Shown here: piece by piece, positions 14,569 to 21,312 of the stretch | How the letters are laid out: each line of letters opens with the position of its first letter | Position numbering within the stretch: position 1 is the stretch's first letter | DNA from: Chloroflexota bacterium | GTDB taxonomy: Bacteria > Chloroflexota > UBA6077 > SHYK01 | Direction of reading: 5' to 3' | Assembly (NCBI GenBank): GCA_009377635.1 | Contig: WHTR01000024.1 | Coordinates: 1 to 36,868, forward strand | Length of the DNA stretch: 36,868 nt | The notes under the pieces: model-generated | Told to the model about the DNA's origin: nothing | The model's input: only the letters and a program-made list of their open reading frames with translations | The model's database searches: none | Made by a program: the position numbers and the translations under genes

Positions 14569-16278
14569 GTGATGGAGACGCAGGGCCTGCTTGCCACGCT
14601 GGTCATCGCCTCGTTGGCGGCACTTCTTGGAGGTGCGCTCGCCGCACGGCTCGGCCAGTCTGTCATTATCGGCTACATCCTTGCCGGTGTGGCCATTGGG
14701 CCCTTCACACCGGGGCCGGTCGGGGACATCACTACCGTTCAGGCCCTGGCAGACATTGGGGTGATCTTCCTGATGTTCGCCATCGGTGTGCAGCTGTCGC
14801 TCCGGAACCTTCTGTCCGCAGGCCGGATCGCCATAGCCGGCGCATCAATTCAGCTCGTCACAACGATCGGCATCGGCTACTGGGCCGCGCTCTCCCTTGG
14901 CTGGACCCCGCTGGAGGCTATCTTTCTCGGCGCCGTCATCGCAATCTCCTCCAGCGTGGTGATGACCAAGGTGCTGGCGGAGCGAGCGGAAACGGACACG
15001 ACGCATGGGCGCATTGCCATTGCGTGGAGCACAGTCCAAGACCTCGCGACGGTTGTGCTCATGATCGTCCTTACCGCGCTCTCTGCCGCCGGCGCGAACG
15101 TCGGGGGTGATCTCCTCTGGGCCGCCGTAAAGTCTGCCGTCTTCCTGGGACTGGTCGTCCCCCTGGGATATATCGTGCTCCCCCGACTGTTCCAGCAGAT
15201 CGCCGCGCTGCGCAATCGCGAGGTCTTCGTCCTCGCGATCGGTGCGGTCGCCCTCGGAACCGCGTTCGGCGCGACGTTCTTCGGACTCTCGGTCGCGCTC
15301 GGCGCGTTCATCGCCGGCATCGTGGTCAGCGAGTCCGACCTTTCGCACCAGATCCTGGGAGAGATCGCGCCCCTCCGAGACATCTTTGCCGGGCTGTTCT
15401 TCGTGTCGGTGGGCATGCTGGCGAACCCTCTCTATGTGGCGGAGAACCTCGCCCTCGTACTTGTGGGGATCCTGCTCATTGTGGTCGTCAAGGGGGCGAT
15501 CAGCGGACTCATCATCGCTCTCGCGCGGTGCCCTATTCGAACGGCGATCCTGGGCGGGATCCTCCTCGGTCAGTCGGCAGAGTTCTCCTTCTTGCTGGCC
15601 CGCCTCGGCGCCGACCTCGGGGCGATCTCATCAGGATCATTCAGCCTCATGCTCACCGCCGCAGTTGTGAGCATCGTGCTCTCACCGCCCCTGTATGGGG
15701 CATTCGCAGGGCGGCTCTCCCGGGTCGACATGCGCCTGCCGCTGAGCGATGCGCCGCGTCAAGCGCAGCCCATGCCGGCCGACCCACCCAGAGGCCATGC
15801 CGTGCTCTGCGGTTACGGACGGGTGGGGGGCGTCATCGGGGCAGCGCTGTTGCGCCGCGGCTTCCGCATTTTCGTCATCGAGGAGAACCACGCCGTGGTC
15901 CGACGTCTCCGGGCTGACGGCGTGCCCGCCCTGCTAGGCAACGCGGCGAACCGGGTCCTGCTGGATCAGACCAACCTGAAAGATGCCCGGCTGCTGATTG
16001 TCGCGATCCCGGACCCGTTGGCCGCGCGCCAGGTGGTCGACCATGCCCGGGCGGTCAATGCGCGGTTGGACATCGTCGTGCGCACCCATACCGGCGAGCA
16101 GGCGGCGTTCATGCGGAGTCGAGGCGTCGCCGAGACGGTCATGGGAGAGACGGAGCTCGCCCTCGAGATGACGCGGCATGCGCTCCGGCGATTCGGCGTG
16201 AGCGCCGCCGAAGCCCAGGCGGCCATCGGCAGGCTCCGCGACCGCCTGTCAGCAGGGGAGACGGTGGAGGAGCGGTAG
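14569..16278 (+). CDS. Kef-type monovalent cation:proton antiporter with RCK (TrkA-N) domain
   Basis: A 569-aa CPA2-family protein. Residues about 5-380 form a Na+/H+ exchanger domain of roughly 12 helices (SVIIGYILAGVAIGPFTPGP, FLMFAIGVQLSLRNL, FFGLSVALGAFIAGIVVSES). A cytoplasmic RCK/TrkA-N domain follows with the nucleotide-binding GYGRVGG and the strand end FVIEEN. The layout resembles YbaL and KefB/C. It should exchange K+ or Na+ for protons under nucleotide control. The start is GTG 14569 or ATG 14572; GGGGAGG immediately upstream serves either. It stands alone on this strand and is divergent from two membrane-protein genes. Confidence 0.92.
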   Translation: MMETQGLLATLVIASLAALLGGALAARLGQSVIIGYILAGVAIGPFTPGPVGDITTVQALADIGVIFLMFAIGVQLSLRNLLSAGRIAIAGASIQLVTTIGIGYWAALSLGWTPLEAIFLGAVIAISSSVVMTKVLAERAETDTTHGRIAIAWSTVQDLATVVLMIVLTALSAAGANVGGDLLWAAVKSAVFLGLVVPLGYIVLPRLFQQIAALRNREVFVLAIGAVALGTAFGATFFGLSVALGAFIAGIVVSESDLSHQILGEIAPLRDIFAGLFFVSVGMLANPLYVAENLALVLVGILLIVVVKGAISGLIIALARCPIRTAILGGILLGQSAEFSFLLARLGADLGAISSGSFSLMLTAAVVSIVLSPPLYGAFAGRLSRVDMRLPLSDAPRQAQPMPADPPRGHAVLCGYGRVGGVIGAALLRRGFRIFVIEENHAVVRRLRADGVPALLGNAANRVLLDQTNLKDARLLIVAIPDPLAARQVVDHARAVNARLDIVVRTHTGEQAAFMRSRGVAETVMGETELALEMTRHALRRFGVSAAEAQAAIGRLRDRLSAGETVEER

Positions 16279-16343
16279 GGCGCGGCGAGGCGATAGGACC
16301 CCCACCGGCATCGTCTCGTCGATAGATCTGCTCGGACAATCTA

Positions 16344-16371
16344 TTGGACGTAACACTATGCGCCCTATACC
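16344..16371 (+). promoter_or_regulatory. Candidate sigma-70 promoter upstream of the SBP at 16681
   Basis: TTGGAC and TATACC are 16 bases apart, each matching the consensus at four of six positions. Transcription from here would run through the palindrome at 16556-16643 before the coding region, leaving a leader of about 300 bases. Confidence 0.35.
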
Positions 16372-16555
16372 ATGGGTGCGGCATGCGGCCGTCAGGACCG
16401 GGTCACCGGTGGCATGTATCGTCGGGGGCGTCGACATCGCGTCAGAAAACCGAATCTCCGTGGACTCGCGCATGGCGGAGCCGTTGGACCTGTGGGAGCA
16501 GCGGATGCTCGTACGTTTCCGGGACCAGGCGCTAGAACCCCGGCCGCAAAGCCCC

Positions 16556-16643
16556 GTCATCCTGAGGAGCGCAGCGACGAAGGATCTCTCGTGACCGCCA
16601 ACTTACGCTTAAGGGGAGATCCTTCGCTTCGCTCAGGATGACA
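16556..16643. repeat. Palindromic intergenic repeat-like element
   Basis: The left arm begins GTCATCCTGAGGAGCG and runs to GAAGGATCTC. The right arm begins GAGATCCTTCGC and ends CTCAGGATGACA. The arms are near-perfect reverse complements with a few inserted bases, around a spacer of about 27 bases. Transcribed, it would form a long hairpin. Palindromes with GTCATCCTGAG ends and a GGATCTC core recur as dispersed intergenic elements in many high-GC bacterial genomes, so this is probably one member of a REP- or MITE-like family. Only one copy lies in this window. Confidence 0.65.
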
Positions 16644-16680
16644 GAAGGCGTTTTCGGCCGCGCCTCTAGGGAGGTCTTCG

Positions 16681-18516
16681 ATGTCAGGCCGGCATTCGAC
16701 CGAAGGACATCGCGAACGCGGGACCGCGGCCGCTGCGTCTCCGCGGACACCGAACGGAGGGAGATCGGTGTCAGCCAGAGGTCCCGAGCGGCGACATCGA
16801 CCGCCGGGCGCGCCGGCCACAGCGCTATCCGTAATCGCCGGGCTCGCGATCCTCGTCACGGCAGCGTGCGCACCCGGCGCCCAGGGTCCGGGCCAGCAGA
16901 TGCCTCCCGGGGGCGCGTCGGCTCCAACACTGCTCACCATGGGGATCATTGCCGACGCCGAGCCGACTGGTCCGGAGTTTGCCTTCGGCAACATCTCCGC
17001 AGGTGCGTCCGAATCCAAGTATCTCCTCCACGCACCCCTCACGATCTACAACGACAGGGCCCAGCTCGAGCCCCGTGTCGCGCAGAGCATTCCCACGCTC
17101 GAGAATGGCGACTGGACCGTGTCGCCCGACGGTCGCATGGAAGTGACCTGGCGGCTACGCCCCGACGTGAAATGGCACGATGGTACGGCAATGACCGCCG
17201 ACGACCTGGTCTTCGGCTACCGGGTCGCCAGGGATCCCGAACTGGCCGTGGCGACCAGATCGATCAAGGATGTTGACGAGGTGGTCGCGACAGACCCCCA
17301 CACGGTGGTTGTGCGCTGGAAGCAGGTTTTTATCTATGCTAACGAGATGGGCCTCAACGCCATCCCGCCGCTGCCCCGGCATCTGATGGAGCCCCTCTAC
17401 GACGAGAGTGATCCCCAAGCGTTTGAAGCGAGCCCCTATTGGTCCGACCAGTGGGTCGGTCTCGGCCCGTACCGGATGCAGGAGTATGTTCGCGGAAGCT
17501 TCATCGACACGGTCGCTTTCGACGACTACTTCCTGGGCCGGCCCCAGATCGACCGCATCCGGATCCAGTTCATCGGTGATACACGGTCGCTCATCGTGAC
17601 CACGATGGCCGGCGACATCGACGTCGTGCCCGTCGGCTCCATGAAGGCGGAAGAGGCCTTCACGCTCAAGACCGAGTGGGAGGCCGCGGGAGCCGGAAGC
17701 GTCATCATCAGCAACAACAAGCTGCGGAATGCCGACCTGAATTGGCGCGATCCTTCCGCGCCGTGGGTGCAGGACGTGCGTATCCGGCAGGCCATGGTGC
17801 TCCTGTTGGATCGGCAGAATCAGGTGGAGACCCTCCACAATGGGCTATCAGCCGTGGACGACATCTTCTTCCCACGGGAGCATCCCGCCTACCAGCTCGC
17901 GAAGCAGCGCGGGCTGCCGGATCTCTCCTACGACGTGGACAAGGCCCACCGTCTGTTTCAGGACGCGGGTCTGACGCGAGGCCCGGACGGCGTCTACCAG
18001 TCGCAGACCGGCGCGCCCTTCGCCCTCGACGTATCAGCGACGGGCGATATCAATACGAACATCCAGGAGATGCTGGTCATCTCGAACGCCTGGCAGCAAG
18101 CGGGCATGCAGCCGAACAACATCGTGATCACGTCCGACAAGGACAAGGACGAGGTTCGGGGCAGGTCGCAGGGTGCCGTGCTGACGAGCACCGCGCTGGG
18201 ATACACATCCTTCAACGGATACATCACCGACGAGATTCGCTCGGAGTCGACACGCTGGAAGGGTGCGAACATCGGCGGCTACACGAACTCCAACTACGAC
18301 CAGCTCCGGGAGCGGGTCTTTGGCACAGTCGCCGCAACGGAGCGGGACCAGATCGCCGCCGACCTCATCAAGTTTCAGCTCGACAACATGGTCTATCTCC
18401 CGCTCGCCTATAGCCCCGATGTCGCGGCAAGCGCGAAGACGGTTCGCGGGGTCACGGGCACGCTCCCCGACCAGCGACTCACGTCGTGGAACGCCCATCT
18501 ATGGGAGAAGAGCTAG
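16681..18516 (+). CDS. Oligopeptide-type ABC transporter substrate-binding lipoprotein (SBP_bac_5)
   Basis: A family 5 solute-binding lipoprotein with the block WRLRPDVKWHDGTAMTADDLVFGY and the C-terminus WNAHLWEKS. Two starts are credible: ATG 16681 after AGGGAGG, or GTG 16768 after GGAGGGAG. The GTG gives a more normal signal (Arg-rich n-region, SVIAGLAILVTAAC, lipid-modified Cys34), whereas the ATG puts that Cys at residue 63. It is a more distant paralogue of the SBPs at 4042 and 23158. No permease or ATPase is adjacent. The amidohydrolase gene follows 41 bases downstream and is probably cotranscribed, so its ligand may be that enzyme's substrate. The palindromic repeat lies just upstream. 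Confidence 0.92.
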   Translation: MSGRHSTEGHRERGTAAAASPRTPNGGRSVSARGPERRHRPPGAPATALSVIAGLAILVTAACAPGAQGPGQQMPPGGASAPTLLTMGIIADAEPTGPEFAFGNISAGASESKYLLHAPLTIYNDRAQLEPRVAQSIPTLENGDWTVSPDGRMEVTWRLRPDVKWHDGTAMTADDLVFGYRVARDPELAVATRSIKDVDEVVATDPHTVVVRWKQVFIYANEMGLNAIPPLPRHLMEPLYDESDPQAFEASPYWSDQWVGLGPYRMQEYVRGSFIDTVAFDDYFLGRPQIDRIRIQFIGDTRSLIVTTMAGDIDVVPVGSMKAEEAFTLKTEWEAAGAGSVIISNNKLRNADLNWRDPSAPWVQDVRIRQAMVLLLDRQNQVETLHNGLSAVDDIFFPREHPAYQLAKQRGLPDLSYDVDKAHRLFQDAGLTRGPDGVYQSQTGAPFALDVSATGDINTNIQEMLVISNAWQQAGMQPNNIVITSDKDKDEVRGRSQGAVLTSTALGYTSFNGYITDEIRSESTRWKGANIGGYTNSNYDQLRERVFGTVAATERDQIAADLIKFQLDNMVYLPLAYSPDVAASAKTVRGVTGTLPDQRLTSWNAHLWEKS

Positions 18517-18557
18517 GACGCGAACACGTCCCATCGTCGCAGAGGAGGAATGACCGC

Positions 18558-19736
18558 ATGGTCCGAACGTATCGGCTCGTTTCGGGGGACAGTCACCTGC
18601 AGGTACCCGCGGACTTCTGGACCGATCGACTACCGCAGCGGTACCGTGACCTTGCCCCTCGGCGGGTCAAGATCGGGGGCGGCGGCGAAGCCATCGTCGC
18701 CGCGGACGGCTCCAAGTACTTCGGGGCCACGGGAAGCTATGCCGGCCACAGCCCGGAGGACTTCGACCCGACCGCGGCCTTCGACTATGACAAGGCCGTC
18801 GGCTCCGGCCCGCCCGCGCAGCGGCTGCGGGAGCAGGATCGAGACGGCGTGGACGCTGAGCTGCTATTCCCCGGGACGTCAGCGACACACGGCATCCGCG
18901 TCAAGGAGAGCGACGCGTATCTCGCGATGGTGCGCGGGTACAACGAATATCTCGCGGACTACTGCGCGGAGGCGCCCGATCGTCTGTTCGGCGTCGGCTT
19001 GATCCCTTCGGCCGAGATCGACGTCAAGATCGCTGAGATGGAGCGCCTCAAGGAGATGGGCATCAGGGCGGTCGGTCTGCTCGGGTACCCGGCCGGGGAG
19101 ACCTTCCCAACCCCCGAGGATGATCGGTTCTGGGCTGCCGCGAGCGACATCGAGATGCCGCTCTGCATCCACACCTCCATGTCGCGGAGCAGCGGCCGGC
19201 TGTTCCGGTATCCTCGGGTGCCCGAGTCCGGAAACCTGGAGGACGATTTCATCAACCGCCTCTATCGGCACGCCAACGCGTCCCGCTGCGGGTCGCTGAC
19301 GGCGTGCCAGATGGTGTTCGACGGGCTGTTTCACCGCTTTCCCTCGCTGAAGATCTACTGGGCCGAGAACAACATCGGGTGGATCCCCTTCTACCTCGAG
19401 CAGATGGACGCTGAGTATGAGAAGAACCACCACTGGGCGGAGCGCCTCTTCGGCATTCCCCGACTCGACGCGCCGCCCAGCGAGTACATCAAGGAGCACG
19501 CCTACTGGGGCTTCTACGACGACCCCATCGGGATCAAGCTGCGCCACGAGATCGGCGTCGACCACGTGATATGGGGGAGCGATTTCCCCCACGTCGTCTG
19601 CCACTGGCCCGGCACGCAGGAGCTACTCGACAAGCAGATGGCCGGCGTTGCCGATGACGAGAAGCACGAGATGCTTGCCGGGAATCTGATCGACTTCCTC
19701 CATCTCGAGGTCGAAGCCGAGACGTCCAACGCGTAG
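18558..19736 (+). CDS. Amidohydrolase_2 family metal-dependent hydrolase/decarboxylase
   Basis: A 392-aa TIM-barrel protein of the Amidohydrolase_2 family, which includes ACMSD and gamma-resorcylate decarboxylase. Strand 1 carries VSGDSHLQVP, with Gln where the second His of the HxH pair sits in the canonical motif. Later metal or catalytic candidates are PLCIHTSMSR and the strand-8 Asp in VIWGSDFPHVVCHWP. The start ATG 18558 follows AGAGGAGG; the track's start at 18486 is inside the preceding SBP gene. It is paralogous to the protein at 20047. Reaction not predictable beyond hydrolysis or decarboxylation of a carboxylic acid. Confidence 0.88.
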   Translation: MVRTYRLVSGDSHLQVPADFWTDRLPQRYRDLAPRRVKIGGGGEAIVAADGSKYFGATGSYAGHSPEDFDPTAAFDYDKAVGSGPPAQRLREQDRDGVDAELLFPGTSATHGIRVKESDAYLAMVRGYNEYLADYCAEAPDRLFGVGLIPSAEIDVKIAEMERLKEMGIRAVGLLGYPAGETFPTPEDDRFWAAASDIEMPLCIHTSMSRSSGRLFRYPRVPESGNLEDDFINRLYRHANASRCGSLTACQMVFDGLFHRFPSLKIYWAENNIGWIPFYLEQMDAEYEKNHHWAERLFGIPRLDAPPSEYIKEHAYWGFYDDPIGIKLRHEIGVDHVIWGSDFPHVVCHWPGTQELLDKQMAGVADDEKHEMLAGNLIDFLHLEVEAETSNA

Positions 19737-19784
19737 TAGACCTACTGTTCGGCTCTGCTCGACTCGGAAGCGCTCTCTATCAAC

Positions 19785-19817
19785 GACACCGGTCTCGGAA
19801 CGGGTGTCTCATTTTCT
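19785..19817 (+). terminator. Weak terminator candidate after the first amidohydrolase
   Basis: GACACC and GGTGTC form a six-pair stem with a 12-base loop, followed by TCATTTTCT. It lies 49 bases beyond the stop codon at 19736. The stem is short and the T-run is broken. Confidence 0.25.
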
Positions 19818-19942
19818 ATCAGGCCCTTTTCCACGGCACGCTGAGCTGAGACTCTCTCGATGTCTGGCGAAGGAGGAGATGAAGCAGGCATTTCTCCTCC
19901 GGCTGTCGCAGACTCGGTTCTAAACGGAAGCCACGATGAAAC

Positions 19943-19990
19943 CCGCACAGTAGTGTGCCTACGGAATGCGGTTCTCACGGTGGAATGAGA
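19943..19990 (+). promoter_or_regulatory. 48-bp conserved upstream element, copy 2
   Basis: This stretch matches the minus-strand reading of 5780-5827 at 40 of 48 positions with no gap. It has the same dyad (GCACAGTAGTGTGC) and the same second small dyad, here CACGGTG. The C/G difference between copies falls at the exact centre of the second dyad and so preserves the symmetry. It ends 56 bases before the ATG of the second amidohydrolase. A shared operator or promoter is the simplest reading. Confidence 0.6.
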
Positions 19991-20046
19991 ATAGATGCGC
20001 CATCTCAAGCGTCGCGGAACGTTCAATCCACGAGGAGGCATCCCCG

Positions 20047-21207
20047 ATGAGCTATAACGGCCACACGGTCATCGACGCAGACTCACACATCCGCGAGTAC
20101 TGGGACCTCGATCGGACCTACAAGGAGTTCATCGACCCCACGTACCGAGCGATGTTCGAATCGTTCAGTGCCGCGGTCAAGGCCCGCCAGCACCGCTCCG
20201 GCGACGTCGGCCTCGGCGAGCTGCTCTGGCCTCGCCTCCCGGGTCACCCCATGGGTGTCTACGACGCCTTTGCTGCACCCCAGGGCGAGCGGAGCGAGGG
20301 GAACGGGGCTCCTAGCCGTGCCATCTCGAACGCGGGTAGGGATATCGATCCAGCGTGCCATTGGGACCCGACGATCCGGGTGCGGGACATGGACACCGCC
20401 GGCGTCGACATCAGCGTCATGTTCCCCAGCCAGTCCGACGGCTTCTGCATGCTCGACGATGTCGGCTTCGAGAGCGCCCTCCACCGCGCCTACCACCGCT
20501 TCATGAGCTCCTACTGCGCCGAGTCCGACGGCCGCCTCCGCTGGGTCGCCGACGCCTCCATGCGCGATATCCCCGAGACCGTCGCCGCCCTCTCCTACTG
20601 GGCCGAGCACGACGTCCACTTCGCCGGCACCTTCATCTCCCGCGCCTGCCCCGACGGCAGCATGCTCGACCACCCCCGCCTCCACCCCCTCTTCGCCGCC
20701 TCCCAGCAGCTCAACCTGCCCATCTGGGTCCACGGCGGCTCCAACCGCCCTCCCCTCACCCCCTGGGTCAGCGCTCCCAACGGCATCTACCACGCCTGGG
20801 GCGGCCAGTACGCCCTCGCCGCCCTCATCGGCGGCGGCGTCTTCGACCTCTTCCCCTCCCTCCGCATCGGCCTCTTCGAGAGCTTCGGCGGCTGGCTCCC
20901 CTGGTTCCTCGAACGGCTCGACGATGCCTACTCCCCCGGCTCCCCCCAGACCCCCTACCTCAAACGCACCCCCTCGGAGATCGTCGCCAGCGGCCAGCTC
21001 TTCTGCTCCATCGAGGCCGAGGAGGCGCACATCCCCTACGCCGTCGAGGCCCTCGGGGAGAACCTCTGGTTGTTCAGCACCGACTATCCACACGGTGGCA
21101 CATGCTGGCCGGATGGGGTGCCGCTGATCACGGAGAAGACGATGTCGGAGAGCGCCAAAGTGAAGATCCTCGGCGAGAACGCCAAGCGGTTCTTGCCCCG
21201 AATTTGA
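20047..21207 (+). CDS. Amidohydrolase_2 family protein (second paralogue)
   Basis: A 386-aa Amidohydrolase_2 protein with VIDADSHIREYWD at strand 1, LPIWVHGGSNRPP in mid-barrel and LWLFSTDYPHGGTCWPDG, whose Asp is the likely catalytic residue. As in its neighbour, the first motif is DSH followed by a non-His. AGGAGG lies upstream of ATG 20047; the track's start at 19966 runs through the regulatory element. Codons from about 20450 to 21060 end almost only in C, whereas both ends of the gene use a normal mix. That suggests replacement of the middle by recombination with a donor of different base composition. An insert near residues 78-100 is low in complexity (QGERSEGNGAPSR). Reaction unknown. 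Confidence 0.88.
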   Translation: MSYNGHTVIDADSHIREYWDLDRTYKEFIDPTYRAMFESFSAAVKARQHRSGDVGLGELLWPRLPGHPMGVYDAFAAPQGERSEGNGAPSRAISNAGRDIDPACHWDPTIRVRDMDTAGVDISVMFPSQSDGFCMLDDVGFESALHRAYHRFMSSYCAESDGRLRWVADASMRDIPETVAALSYWAEHDVHFAGTFISRACPDGSMLDHPRLHPLFAASQQLNLPIWVHGGSNRPPLTPWVSAPNGIYHAWGGQYALAALIGGGVFDLFPSLRIGLFESFGGWLPWFLERLDDAYSPGSPQTPYLKRTPSEIVASGQLFCSIEAEEAHIPYAVEALGENLWLFSTDYPHGGTCWPDGVPLITEKTMSESAKVKILGENAKRFLPRI

Positions 21208-21232
21208 CGCGGCGGGCGCGGGTGCGTACTAT
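21204..21232 (+). promoter_or_regulatory. Candidate sigma-70 promoter of the EutA-like gene
   Basis: TTGACG (five of six) and TACTAT (four of six) are exactly 17 bases apart. The -35 box overlaps the stop codon of the preceding amidohydrolase. The predicted start near 21239 would leave a leader of about 75 bases before the GTG. This is the best-matching promoter I found in the window and implies separate control of the EutA-like gene. Confidence 0.5.
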
Positions 21233-21312
21233 GGGCGCAACGATGTTGCAGTGTTCGACCTGCGAGCGTCGGACCGTGCGACCGTGATCGAATCACGTCC
21301 TGCGAGGGAAAG

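Larger units (their letters stand above)
16279..16680. other. 402-base intergenic region
   Basis: This gap between the antiporter gene and a solute-binding protein gene holds a promoter candidate near 16344-16371 and a large imperfect palindrome at 16556-16643. The 78-aa ORF across it (16358-16594) has no family features and its last dozen residues are encoded by the palindrome arm, so I do not call it a gene. Confidence 0.6.
19737..20046. other. 310-base intergenic region with regulatory structure
   Basis: Between the two amidohydrolase genes are a weak terminator-like hairpin (19785-19817), a perfect 8-base inverted repeat (GGAGGAGA at 19872-19879 with TCTCCTCC at 19893-19900) and the second copy of the 48-bp conserved element (19943-19990). 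A 14-codon ORF at 19879-19923 begins two bases after an AGGAGG, too close for a normal ribosome site, so it is not called. Confidence 0.55.

Noticed and set aside
16358-16594. 78-aa ORF in the intergenic region before an SBP
   Set aside because: No recognisable family, no ribosome site that I can see, and its end is encoded by the palindromic repeat (VILRSAATKDLS).
20272-20316. Repeat-like insertion inside the second amidohydrolase (GAGCGGAGCGAGGGG, encoding QGERSEGNG)
   Set aside because: It recalls the GAGCGAAGCGAAGG part of the intergenic palindrome, but the match is too short to claim a repeat-derived insert.
20083-21093. 336-aa ORF on the minus strand, rich in Gly, Ala and Glu
   Set aside because: It is antisense to the amidohydrolase. 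Its composition and length are a by-product of the C-ending codons on the other strand, and it shows no family motif.
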